A stretch of 64,000 bases of DNA. It comes from Mucilaginibacter empetricola (GTDB lineage Bacteria > Bacteroidota > Bacteroidia > Sphingobacteriales > Sphingobacteriaceae). The stretch's first letter is position 1; each line of letters begins with the position of its first letter. A model generated the notes under the pieces. The model saw only the letters and a program-made list of their open reading frames with translations, ran no database searches and was not told the origin of the DNA. The stretch is from the NCBI RefSeq assembly GCF_024808665.1, contig NZ_JANUBZ010000005.1, positions 62,001 to 126,000 of the forward strand, written 5' to 3'. The position numbers and the translations under genes are program-made. Below, in pieces: positions 29,768 to 37,532 of the stretch.

Positions 29768-30493
29768 ATGAGTACAACAGTAGCACAACCAGTTGATGAG
29801 GTAAAATCAACGCCATGGTCTGGAGGCAGATCGCCTTTTGAAGTTGAGTACGGTAAAATGATGATGTGGTTTTTCCTCCTTTCGGATGCGTTTACCTTTT
29901 CGTCATTATTGATTTCTTATGGCGCTTTACGTTTTAGCGCACCGGTTTGGCCTGCACCATCATTGGTGTTCCAATCTTTTCCAGGTCTTATTGAACATGG
30001 CGCACCATTAGTATTTGTGGGTTTGATGACTTTTATCCTCATCATGAGTTCGGTAACTATGGTATTGGCTGTTGAAGCCGGTCACCGTAATTCAAAAAAG
30101 GAAGTGGTTTGGTGGATGATTGCTACCGTTGTCGGCGGTTTAATGTTCTTGAGCTGCCAGGCTTTGGAATGGAATCACTTACATAGCGAAGGTTTTTGGT
30201 GGGGACATATCCCTAACAAAGAAACCATGCAGGAGTTTTTCAAAGGCGGAGTGCCGCTTTCCCAACAGGCAATGAGCTCTCACCAGTTTGCTAACTTGTT
30301 TTTTACTATTACAGGTTTCCACGGTTTCCACGTATTCTCGGGTGTTATTATTAATATCATTATAACCGTTAACGTTTTATTAGGAACTTACGAAAGACGC
30401 GGCAGCTACCTGATGGTTGAAAAAGTGGGCCTTTATTGGCACTTTGTAGATTTGGTGTGGGTGTTTGTATTTACTTTCTTTTACTTAGTTTGA
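29768..30493 (+). CDS. coxC: Cytochrome c oxidase subunit III
   Basis: The 241-residue membrane protein carries the subunit III features: MMMWFFLLSDAFTFSSLLISYG, the Glu-containing helix near AVEAGHR and the C-terminal WHFVDLVWVFVFTFFYLV, with TGFHGFHVFSG in between. Subunit III stabilises subunit I and the proton uptake path. It is longer than its neighbour because of a loop with SEGFWWGHIPNKE. It is followed by subunit IV after 20 bases. Confidence 0.92.
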   Translation: MSTTVAQPVDEVKSTPWSGGRSPFEVEYGKMMMWFFLLSDAFTFSSLLISYGALRFSAPVWPAPSLVFQSFPGLIEHGAPLVFVGLMTFILIMSSVTMVLAVEAGHRNSKKEVVWWMIATVVGGLMFLSCQALEWNHLHSEGFWWGHIPNKETMQEFFKGGVPLSQQAMSSHQFANLFFTITGFHGFHVFSGVIINIIITVNVLLGTYERRGSYLMVEKVGLYWHFVDLVWVFVFTFFYLV

Positions 30494-30513
30494 TAATTTA
30501 ATCATATTTATAT

Positions 30514-30858
30514 ATGTCAGCAGAAACTACAGATGTTCACGCCGAGCACGGCGAACATGAAACAATGACCAAGGGCAGAATATGGAAAGTGTTTTTCATA
30601 TTATTATTAATCACCTGTGTTGAGTTTTTTATAGCACTGGTTGTAGCGCCTAAATTTGGTATATCATCAACTATCGTAAATCCAATTTATATTGTATTAA
30701 CGCTATTAAAGGCATATTTTATTGTTGCATTTTTCATGCACCTGAAATTTGAAAAAGTGGGCTTGGCTCTTGCCATAATTGTTCCTATTCTTTTTATAAT
30801 CGGTTTAATACTGGTACTTACAAATGAGAGCCATTATTGGATTGATTTAAGGGGGTAA
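30514..30858 (+). CDS. Cytochrome c oxidase subunit IV-like protein
   Basis: The 114-residue protein has a His/Glu-rich polar start and three helices (VFFILLLITCVEFFIALVV, IYIVLTLLKAYFIVAFFMHL, IIVPILFIIGLILVL), the layout of bacterial COX4/CyoD-like subunits; the FFMHLKFE loop is typical. It is a small stabilising subunit of the oxidase. Its stop TAA overlaps by one base the ATG of the Sco-like gene. Confidence 0.88.
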   Translation: MSAETTDVHAEHGEHETMTKGRIWKVFFILLLITCVEFFIALVVAPKFGISSTIVNPIYIVLTLLKAYFIVAFFMHLKFEKVGLALAIIVPILFIIGLILVLTNESHYWIDLRG

Positions 30859-31559
30859 TGAAGAAAGCAAGTCTATCAAAAAAAATTGTGATCCTGGTAC
30901 TCGTCTTATTGGTACCAGGATTTTTATATTATTTACTTACCGTTGAAGGTAAGAACCGATATAAGCCACTGTCTATCTTCGGCCCAAAACAATTGGCCAA
31001 AACCTATCACCAGGTAAAAGGCAAGAACATTCCCGATACCATTTATCATACGCTTTCTGATTTCAATCTCACCGATCAGAACGGTAAGCCAGTATCATTA
31101 AAAGCCTTTGATAACAAAATATTTGTTGTCGACTTTTTTTATACACATGGCCCTGATATTTGCACCATCATTAATCGTAACATTAGCCTGCTGGATTCTA
31201 ACTACGCTAAAAACAAAATGATTCACTTTGTTTCAATAACGGTTGATCCTGCAAGAGATTCTGTTTCAGTGTTAAAAAAATACGCTGACGGCCTTAAACC
31301 AAAGCCAGTAAAATGGGCATTTTTAACCGGCGACACCAGCACCATTTACAATTTAGCCCGGAAAGGATTCTTAGTAAACGCGCTGCAAACCGGTACTAAT
31401 GATTTTGTTTATAGCGATAAGCTGATACTAATAGACGAAGACAAGCGAATAAGAGGCTACTATACAGGTGCATCTACAGAAGAGTTGAACAGGCTTAATG
31501 ATGAAATTAAAGTACTGGTATCAGAAGAGTTGAGGAAAAACGATAAACCTCTTTATTAA
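30858..31559 (+). CDS. Sco1/SenC-like protein lacking the copper ligands
   Basis: The thioredoxin-like fold of Sco proteins is clear in this 233-residue membrane-anchored protein: N-terminal helix (IVILVLVLLVPGFLYYLL), FNLTDQNGKPVSLKAF, FVVDFFYTHGPDIC, SITVDPARDSVSVLKKYA and SDKLILIDEDKRIRGYYTG. True Sco proteins bind copper with CxxxC and a His in the F.HS segment and deliver it to CuA. Here the first Cys is Gly 98, the second is kept (Cys 102), and the His is Tyr 185. It is probably not a classical copper donor; a redox, scaffold or altered metal role is possible. Confidence 0.88.
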   Translation: MKKASLSKKIVILVLVLLVPGFLYYLLTVEGKNRYKPLSIFGPKQLAKTYHQVKGKNIPDTIYHTLSDFNLTDQNGKPVSLKAFDNKIFVVDFFYTHGPDICTIINRNISLLDSNYAKNKMIHFVSITVDPARDSVSVLKKYADGLKPKPVKWAFLTGDTSTIYNLARKGFLVNALQTGTNDFVYSDKLILIDEDKRIRGYYTGASTEELNRLNDEIKVLVSEELRKNDKPLY

Positions 31560-31594
31560 ATACTGAGGAAGAAAGCATATTCAAGAAATTAATC

Positions 31595-32170
31595 ATGACC
31601 GATAAATTTATATTCCGTTTTGTTGCAGCGATTTCCATTTTTGTGTTTGCAGTAGTATTGATTCTTAACCGGAAGATATTACCTACACCCGATGTAGCAC
31701 CGGCTTTTACGCCGTTTTTACCTAAGCTGAACGCTATACTTAATGGCACATGTAGTGTGTTACTATTGCTGTCGTTATATTTTATAAAAAAAGGAAACAT
31801 AGCTGTTCATAAACGTATCAACATAGCTGCATTTTGTTTATCGTCACTGTTTCTGGTTTCTTATATCCTGTTTCATTACTTAATGAAAAAAGAGACCATG
31901 TTTGGGGACTTTAATGGCGACGGACATTTATCGGATGCCGAAAAGGTTGCAGTAGGTAGTACACGTTATGTTTACTATTTTATATTGATTACTCACATTA
32001 TTCTGGCTGCTGGCGTACTTCCGCTTATTCTGTTAAGCTTTTATCGCGGGCTGCAAATGCAGGTAGCAAAACATAAGAAATTAGTAAGATGGACGTTCCC
32101 AATATGGTTATATGTTACCGTAACCGGAGTAATAGTTTATTTGATGATATCTCCATATTATCATTTTTAA
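31595..32170 (+). CDS. DUF420 membrane protein with an EF-hand-like loop
   Basis: This 191-residue protein of the DUF420 family, found in cytochrome oxidase clusters and possibly involved in their assembly, has five helices and the conserved His in FLVSYILFHYLM and YYFILITHIILAAGV. Between these two helices lies GDFNGDGHLSDAEK, whose residues 105-116 are a complete calcium-binding EF-hand loop (D, N, D, G, L, S, E at positions 1, 3, 5, 6, 8, 9, 12). Many DUF420 proteins have only a short Gly-rich loop there. It starts 35 bases after the Sco-like gene. Confidence 0.88.
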   Translation: MTDKFIFRFVAAISIFVFAVVLILNRKILPTPDVAPAFTPFLPKLNAILNGTCSVLLLLSLYFIKKGNIAVHKRINIAAFCLSSLFLVSYILFHYLMKKETMFGDFNGDGHLSDAEKVAVGSTRYVYYFILITHIILAAGVLPLILLSFYRGLQMQVAKHKKLVRWTFPIWLYVTVTGVIVYLMISPYYHF

Positions 32171-32243
32171 GTAAGTGTTTCGGTATGCACAATACTATTA
32201 ACGGGTGCTAATTGCATGCTAGTTTTTTAATAACTAATTTTGA

Positions 32244-32525
32244 ATGATGAAAACAGCTTTAAGAACAGCAATAATATTATTTGTATTTAGCTTAATGCTA
32301 ATCAGCGTAAAGCCTGTTCATGCGCAATGTTCTCAATGCGCCGCACAGGTTGAAACGAGTTCAAAAAATGGCAGCTCGGCTGCAAATGGTTTAAACAAGG
32401 GTATTTTGTTTTTGCTGGCTGCTCCTTATCTGGCCGTAACTGCCGTAGGTTTGATTTGGTATAAAAAATATCGCCGTAAAAATGTGAATATTGATATGCC
32501 TGCAAAAAAGCTCAACTTAAACTAA
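32244..32525 (+). CDS. Small exported membrane protein with CxxC, oxidase-cluster associated
   Basis: The 93-residue protein has a signal peptide (FVFSLMLISVKPVHAQ), a mature start with CSQC, a short polar stretch, one membrane helix (GILFLLAAPYLAVTAVGLIWY) and a basic tail. The start may be the first or the second of two adjacent ATG codons. I recall similar proteins at this position in Bacteroidota cox clusters, but no function is known to me; the CSQC pair could bind metal or be redox active. Confidence 0.7.
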   Translation: MMKTALRTAIILFVFSLMLISVKPVHAQCSQCAAQVETSSKNGSSAANGLNKGILFLLAAPYLAVTAVGLIWYKKYRRKNVNIDMPAKKLNLN

Positions 32526-32560
32526 CTTCGAAACGGGTTAAACCGATTTCCCCCAATACT

Positions 32561-32953
32561 ATGTCGCGAACACCAAAAGGCCGGGCAATGTTGCATACCA
32601 AATGCCCGCGTTGCCGAAGAGGGGATATGTTTAGTGGGGGCATTTACAATTTCGGCTCAAATAAAGTTTTGGATTGCTGCCCATATTGCAATCTTCATTT
32701 TGAAATAGAACCTGGTTATTTTTATGCTGCCATGTACATAAGCTACGCTCTAAACGTAGCCGAAGCCATTGGTTTAGCATTACTTACCTTTTTGTTGACG
32801 CATAATGCGGATTCGCCCTGGCTTTATACCGGCGTAATATTAATGGGTTGTGTTTTGCTTGCACCTATAAATTTCAGATATTCCCGCGTTTTACTTTTAT
32901 ATTGGCTGTCGCCCAAAATACATTATCAGCCTCATTTAGATACCGATGATTGA
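32561..32953 (+). CDS. DUF983 membrane protein
   Basis: The 130-residue protein has two CxxC pairs (CPRC at the start and CPYC after 25 residues), likely a zinc ribbon, followed by FEIEPGYFYAAMYISYALN and two to three helices, which is the DUF983 pattern. Such proteins are often found near oxidase genes; the role is unknown. The last 8 bases overlap the next gene, so the two are probably translated together. Confidence 0.85.
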   Translation: MSRTPKGRAMLHTKCPRCRRGDMFSGGIYNFGSNKVLDCCPYCNLHFEIEPGYFYAAMYISYALNVAEAIGLALLTFLLTHNADSPWLYTGVILMGCVLLAPINFRYSRVLLLYWLSPKIHYQPHLDTDD

Positions 32954-33608
32954 ACGCCATACCTTTGATTTCTTAAAAGAACTTATAGAAAACAATAACC
33001 GCGAATGGTTCCAGGAGAATAAGGAACGTTATGAAGCCGCGCGCGAAAATGTTATAGCTTTTGCCGGCGATTGGCTGTCGCTCATGAAAAAGATTGATCC
33101 GGGGATCAATGAAAATCTGGATGCAAAAAAATGCGTAATGCGTATTTATCGCGACATCAGATTCAGCAAAAATAAAACTCCCTATAAAAATAATTTTGGT
33201 GTAAGTATACCTGCAAAGGGTACAAGAACAGGAGGTGCCGAGTATTTTTTGCATATTGCTCCCGGAAATTCGTTTATAGCAGGTGGTTACTGGATGCCCG
33301 AAGCGGCTCATCTGAAAGCCATCAGGCAGGAAATTGATTATAATGCCGACGAATTAAAAAAGATTGTTGACGCTCCGGATTTTATTAAGTTATTTGGCCA
33401 ATTCAGAAGCCAGGAGCAATTAAAGAGTGTGCCCCGTGAATATAGTGCCGATAACGAAAATATAGAGCTACTGAAGCTAAAAAGCTTTGTTGCTTTTCAT
33501 CAAATGAAGGATGAAGAATTGTTTGAAAAAGATGTGGCTAATAAAATAGCAGCGGCATGCAGTAAGATATATCCGCTTAACGTTTTTATAAATAATGCCC
33601 TGGTTTAA
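32946..33608 (+). CDS. DUF2461 family protein
   Basis: The 220-residue soluble protein matches the DUF2461 (TIGR02453) pattern: FDFLKELIENNNREWFQENKERYE at the start, RIYRDIRFSKNKTPYKNNFG, YFLHIAPGNSFIAGGYWMPEA. The function is not known. It overlaps the DUF983 gene but is probably not part of the respiratory machinery. Confidence 0.88.
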   Translation: MIERHTFDFLKELIENNNREWFQENKERYEAARENVIAFAGDWLSLMKKIDPGINENLDAKKCVMRIYRDIRFSKNKTPYKNNFGVSIPAKGTRTGGAEYFLHIAPGNSFIAGGYWMPEAAHLKAIRQEIDYNADELKKIVDAPDFIKLFGQFRSQEQLKSVPREYSADNENIELLKLKSFVAFHQMKDEELFEKDVANKIAAACSKIYPLNVFINNALV

Positions 33609-33612
33609 ATTA

Positions 33613-33620
33613 TAGTTTTG
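33613..33620 (+). promoter_or_regulatory. Candidate -7 box of OmpA-family lipoprotein gene
   Basis: TAGTTTTG matches TAnnTTTG and ends only 7 bases before the ATG, so a transcript from it would be leaderless or nearly so. The -33 region is only T-rich (near 33583-33587). Confidence 0.35.
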
Positions 33621-33627
33621 TAGAATC

Positions 33628-34476
33628 ATGAAAATTAAATATTGTTTATCAGCCGTTTTTGTTTGTTTAGTATTGCATTCGTGCGTGGTGATGTCGCCAA
33701 AAAAATATAAGGCGTTAGTTGCCGAACGCGATTCTCTTTCAAACCGCTCAAATGCATTGGCCGATACGATAGTCAGGTTACGTGCCGATACCGCACGCCT
33801 GCATCATGAGCTAAAAGACTTACAGGATACCTATAATGCATTAAATGCTAACTATAATGCACTAAATGATAAATACAGCTCTTTGAGCAATAATTTCACT
33901 GCAAGCTCATCAAAAGTGAGCTCTTTATCGAGCGATTTGAAGAAACGTGAAGCACGTTTAAAGGAAGTAGAAGATGCCCTGCATAAACGTGATGAAGCTA
34001 CCAATGCTTTAAAAGACAAATTGCAGCAAGCCTTACTTGGTTTCCAGCAAAGCGGGCTGTCTGTTGATATCAGGAATGGTAAGGTTTATGTTTCGTTGGC
34101 TGATAAATTACTTTTCCCATCGGGAAGTATTGTTATTGACGCAAAAGGAAAACAAGCATTGGAGCAATTAGCCATCGTACTTAACAAGGAAACAGAGATT
34201 AATATAGCCGTTGAAGGCCATACTGATGATAAAAAGGTAATTAACCTTGGCCAGATAAAAGATAATTGGGATTTAAGCGTACTGCGTGCAACTTCTGTTT
34301 GCAGATACCTTACAGAAGTAGAGAAAATTGATCCTCACAGATTGACTGCTACCGGCAAGAGCGAGTTTCAACCTATTGATTCCGCAAATACTACAGAAGC
34401 AAGAACGAGAAACCGTCGTATTGAAATTGTACTCAGCCCTAAATTGGATGAGCTATACAATCTGATTAAGCAGTAA
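33628..34476 (+). CDS. OmpA-family lipoprotein with coiled-coil linker
   Basis: The 282-residue protein has a lipoprotein signal (VFVCLVLHSC, Cys 19), a coiled-coil segment of about 110 residues with repeated NALNANYNALNDKYSSL-type heptads, and a C-terminal OmpA domain that binds peptidoglycan (NIAVEGHTDD, LSVLRATSVCRYL, RLTATGKSEFQPIDSANT and RTRNRRIEIVLSPK). It probably links the outer membrane to the cell wall. It ends at a strong terminator shared with rfbC. Confidence 0.9.
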   Translation: MKIKYCLSAVFVCLVLHSCVVMSPKKYKALVAERDSLSNRSNALADTIVRLRADTARLHHELKDLQDTYNALNANYNALNDKYSSLSNNFTASSSKVSSLSSDLKKREARLKEVEDALHKRDEATNALKDKLQQALLGFQQSGLSVDIRNGKVYVSLADKLLFPSGSIVIDAKGKQALEQLAIVLNKETEINIAVEGHTDDKKVINLGQIKDNWDLSVLRATSVCRYLTEVEKIDPHRLTATGKSEFQPIDSANTTEARTRNRRIEIVLSPKLDELYNLIKQ

Positions 34477-34486
34477 GGAAATATTG

Positions 34487-34553
34487 TCTGAATCAGAATT
34501 TTCAGAATACTTGAATTCTGTTAATTATAAAATCCTGAAAATTCTGATTCAGA
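34487..34553. terminator. Perfect 19-base inverted repeat between convergent genes
   Basis: Arms 34487-34505 and 34535-34553 (TCTGAATCAGAATTTTCAG and its complement) are perfectly paired around a 29-base loop, and the flanking AAATAT/ATATTT can extend the stem. It lies between the stops of the OmpA-family gene and rfbC and can serve both. Confidence 0.75.
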
Positions 34554-34556
34554 TAT

Positions 34557-35105
34557 TTAAAACGGACTTACAAAACCCTTAAATGCTGGTAATATTTCGT
34601 CTTTAGGCGAAAGCAATATTTCGGTTTTATCGAGTTTCCAGTCTATACCCAGGTCAGCATCATTCCAAAGCACGCCTATTTCTGAATTTTTGTCGTAAAA
34701 GTTATTTACTTTATAGGTAAATATGGTATTGTCCTCAAGGGTGGCAAAGCCATGTAAAAAGCCGGCCGGAATCCAAAACAATGTCTTGTTTTCGCCGCTT
34801 AGTTCAACAGACACATGTTTGCCATAAGTAGGAGAGTTCTTGCGGATATCAATCGCTACATCCAAAACGCGACCACTGATTACACGCACCAATTTACCTT
34901 GTGCAAAAGGATCGGCTTGTCCATGGAGACCACGCACCGCACCTTTGTGCGAAAAAGATTGATTGTCCTGCACAAAATCTACATCAATACCGGCCTCAAT
35001 AAATTTGGTTTTGTTATAGCTTTCGTAAAAATAGCCTCTGTCATCATTAAAAATGCGGGGCTCAATAATCAAAAGCCCTTCTATTTCGGTTTTGCTGATC
35101 TTCAT
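34557..35105 (-). CDS. rfbC: dTDP-4-dehydrorhamnose 3,5-epimerase
   Basis: The enzyme of dTDP-L-rhamnose synthesis acts in the cytoplasm and supplies rhamnose for surface polysaccharides. The 182-residue cupin protein has DDRGYFYESYNKTKF, the catalytic His 61 in VRGLHGQ and His 118 in PAGFLHGFATLED, with GKLVRVISGRVLDVAIDIR as the core strands. The usual RGLHYQ is RGLHGQ here, a change next to but not at the catalytic His. The other rml genes are not in the window; the downstream partner in transcription is the upstream DUF4286 gene 3 bases away. Confidence 0.92.
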   Translation of the reverse strand: MKISKTEIEGLLIIEPRIFNDDRGYFYESYNKTKFIEAGIDVDFVQDNQSFSHKGAVRGLHGQADPFAQGKLVRVISGRVLDVAIDIRKNSPTYGKHVSVELSGENKTLFWIPAGFLHGFATLEDNTIFTYKVNNFYDKNSEIGVLWNDADLGIDWKLDKTEILLSPKDEILPAFKGFVSPF

Positions 35106-35108
35106 ATT

Positions 35109-35411
35109 TTAGTCAACTGTTTTCATTAGGGTATTAAAAATTACAAACTGGTTTTCAAATTGCTGGTTGTGAATAGCCTGCAACTGGTGAAAATGTTTGT
35201 TATAGAAATGGTTAAAGTTTTCAATATTATCAGCATAATATTGAACGCAATAGGTTACACCTTCGTTGGGCGAATCAATTACGGTTAAAATTTTGTAGGA
35301 TTGAAAATATCCCGTAGCCATTACAGCCGGGATATGTACTTCTTTTACCCACTTAAGCCAGTTTTCGTGGACAGCTTCATCCACAATCACAGTATCGTTA
35401 AATATGATCAT
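35109..35411 (-). CDS. DUF4286 family protein
   Basis: The 100-residue protein shows the DUF4286 pattern: MIIFNDTVIVDEAVHENWLKWV, HIPAVMATGYFQSYKIL, GVTYCVQYYADNIENFNHFY and a C-terminal FVIFNTLMK. It probably adopts a ferredoxin-like (dimeric barrel) fold; the role is unknown. It ends 3 bases before the rfbC start and is likely cotranscribed with it. Confidence 0.85.
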   Translation of the reverse strand: MIIFNDTVIVDEAVHENWLKWVKEVHIPAVMATGYFQSYKILTVIDSPNEGVTYCVQYYADNIENFNHFYNKHFHQLQAIHNQQFENQFVIFNTLMKTVD

Positions 35412-35430
35412 CGGGTCAAAAATAGTAAAT

Positions 35431-35571
35431 TAGTTGATTAGGTGGGTGGTTGATTGAGAGAGTGGTTGATTGAGTTGCCTAAGTTTGATTAATTAATGAA
35501 AGTTTAACTAAACTACTCACTCAATTAACCTAATCAACTAAGTCAACCTAATCAACCCAATCAACCACCTC
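35431..35571. repeat. Intergenic repeat of TTGATTAGG/TTGATTGAG units in both orientations
   Basis: The left half (about 35431-35490) contains at least four units of the type TTGATTAGG or TTGATTGAG. The right half (about 35520-35571) contains the complementary units (CCTAATCAA, CCAATCAACC). The halves can pair into a long imperfect hairpin, for instance GGTGGTTGATT with AATCAACCACC. It lies between the starts of the DUF4286 gene and the end of the TPR gene, both on the - strand, and may act as terminator or be a mobile-type repeat. Confidence 0.6.
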
Positions 35572-37382
35572 TAAGAAGAAACATCATTTTTATCGCCCCG
35601 CAATATTCTGAAACGTTTGCGGGCTTCGTTTATCCACAGGCTGCCGGCATAATCAGTTATAATTTTTTGATAATAAGCTTTTGCCTGTTCTTTGTCGGCC
35701 AGTTGATTTTCATAGATATCACCCAGCATAAAAACAGCATCATCGGCCCACAGGCTAAAGCTATGTTCATCCGCAATTTTTTTAAGCAAAATAACAGCAC
35801 CTGCGTAATCTTTTTGCTGTATGAGTAAACGGGCTTTGGCCATTAAAATATCATCAGCAAGCGAATTACCGGGGAATTTGGCGTCAATACTATCCAACGT
35901 CTTAACAGCTTTCTCGGGCATCTCGGCAAAAATCTGCAGATCGGCCCGCGCATACATCTTCAGGGCCGCGCCCGAAGTATCATCCTTAATATTGTCGGAA
36001 ATAAGGAGCGATAAGTTTAAAGCATCATTGGCTATCAGCTGCGTGGTGGCTGCTTTCAGCACATCCAGTTGCCCTTTGGCCCAGGTAAAATCACCGGTAT
36101 AGTAGGCTAGTTTGGCATTGCGGTATTTGGCATCCTGCCCAACAGAACTATTAGGATAGTCTTTTTCAACCTGGCTGTACAATAAGGTAGCATCCCAGGG
36201 TTGGTTATTTAAAAGCAAAACATCGCCCAAATCAAGTTTGCAATTTGCCAGTAAGATTGATTTTATGCCGGGAATATTCAATGTTTCTTCCAGTAACTTT
36301 TGGGCATCATTTAGTTTGTGCAATTTAAAAGTTTGCAGATTTGCCAGCTTTTGCATGGCAAAGGCCGTATTGCTGTTTTTGCCAAACTCGTTCAGTAAAT
36401 CGTTATAATCTTTTTCAAGGCTCAGCAGGTCCTCATTGGTATATTTTCCTGATGTTATCCTAAGATTTTTGGTATTGATCAGTTCAATTTTTGCCGGTAT
36501 ATACAAATCATGGTCTTTGCCTTTGCTAACCAGGTATTCATATCCACGTATAGCGGCATCATAAGCTTCGTTTGAGATAAGCGTACGGCATAGTTCAAAA
36601 ATGCCGTTACCATCGTCATTTTGCCGCCTGCTAAGGGCTAACGCCTGGTTCATGGCCTGGTCAAATTCTTTTTGCTGCAAAAACTGCCAGGTGAGCAGCT
36701 CCACATAAAGTGACTGTTGCGGGTCTTTTTGTATCCGTTTCAGCAGCTCAATTTTAAGAATATCGTAATCCGCACCACCTTCATAAATGGTTGAAAAGGC
36801 ATTCTCTGCCTGGTTAATAAAAGAAGGGTTTGATGGTAAAAAGTTCAGATACTCTTCTGTAAGCGCCACCTTATCCCTCTTGTAACGGTAAAGATTTATC
36901 AGCTCGTACGAAAAAAGGTTGTCGTTATGCAACAGTTTGCGTCCTTGCTGAAATATTTTTATAGCGTAGTCAATATTGGTATTCTGATAAAACTGTGCTG
37001 CCAGCATGGCTATTTCATTCTGATCGGGCGGCAGATTTTTAAGTAACTCATCGTAAAGCACATTGGCTTTGTCCATATCGCCCTGTTGAATGTAAGCTGT
37101 TCCCAGTATGATCACATATTGATGATCTTCGGGATGTTTATGGATCATTTTTTTGGCTATGCTGATGGCATCGTCAAATTTCTTGGCACTTAACAGGCTA
37201 CTAAAATATGGACTAAAATAATCTTCATTGTTCTGTTTATACAGTTTTTGATAAATGTCTAACGCTTTTTGCTGCTCGCCGTTGGCGGCAAATTGCTTGG
37301 CTAATTGCAAATCGGTATTCTGAGCAAAAAGCTTTGAACAGCAAACAGATGCAATAAAAAAAATCATCAAAAACCGCTTCAT
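35571..37382 (-). CDS. Periplasmic tetratricopeptide-repeat protein
   Basis: The start is taken at ATG 37382, just downstream of a promoter box; a TTG three codons upstream is in frame. The 603-residue protein has a signal peptide (FLMIFFIASVCCSKLFAQ) and is made up of helical TPR repeats throughout (AKQFAANGEQQKALDIYQKLY, GTAYIQQGDMDKANVLYDELL, LAYYTGDFTWAKGQLDVLK and AVFMLGDIYENQLADKEQAKAYYQKII). Such proteins serve as interaction scaffolds; the partner is unknown. It is the only gene of its transcript by spacing, divergent from the S9-like gene. Confidence 0.85.
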   Translation of the reverse strand: MKRFLMIFFIASVCCSKLFAQNTDLQLAKQFAANGEQQKALDIYQKLYKQNNEDYFSPYFSSLLSAKKFDDAISIAKKMIHKHPEDHQYVIILGTAYIQQGDMDKANVLYDELLKNLPPDQNEIAMLAAQFYQNTNIDYAIKIFQQGRKLLHNDNLFSYELINLYRYKRDKVALTEEYLNFLPSNPSFINQAENAFSTIYEGGADYDILKIELLKRIQKDPQQSLYVELLTWQFLQQKEFDQAMNQALALSRRQNDDGNGIFELCRTLISNEAYDAAIRGYEYLVSKGKDHDLYIPAKIELINTKNLRITSGKYTNEDLLSLEKDYNDLLNEFGKNSNTAFAMQKLANLQTFKLHKLNDAQKLLEETLNIPGIKSILLANCKLDLGDVLLLNNQPWDATLLYSQVEKDYPNSSVGQDAKYRNAKLAYYTGDFTWAKGQLDVLKAATTQLIANDALNLSLLISDNIKDDTSGAALKMYARADLQIFAEMPEKAVKTLDSIDAKFPGNSLADDILMAKARLLIQQKDYAGAVILLKKIADEHSFSLWADDAVFMLGDIYENQLADKEQAKAYYQKIITDYAGSLWINEARKRFRILRGDKNDVSS

Positions 37383-37388
37383 CTTGCT

Positions 37389-37416
37389 CAAAAATAGGTA
37401 AATTAAACTTAAACAA
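37389..37416 (-). promoter_or_regulatory. Promoter of the TPR gene
   Basis: On the - strand TTG (37416-37414) and TATTTTTG (37396-37389) fit the Bacteroidota -33/-7 elements with a 17-base spacer. The -7 box ends 6 bases before the ATG at 37382, so the transcript is predicted to have almost no leader. Confidence 0.5.
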
Positions 37417-37532
37417 CTGCCAGTGTGAAATCATTATTTAACGCTGATAGCGGGTAAAATTGTAGTGACACTTTGAATAGATTAAGTTTATTGTATAACT
37501 TAACCTGATTAATAAACCATAGGCATAGACCA

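Noticed and set aside
29167..30493. Subunit III gene split by a frameshift
   Set aside because: Both genes have complete N- and C-terminal subunit III features and a normal gap, so they are paralogs rather than halves.
35431..35571. CRISPR array
   Set aside because: The units are only about 9-10 bases, are in both orientations and are not separated by spacers of constant length; no cas genes are near.
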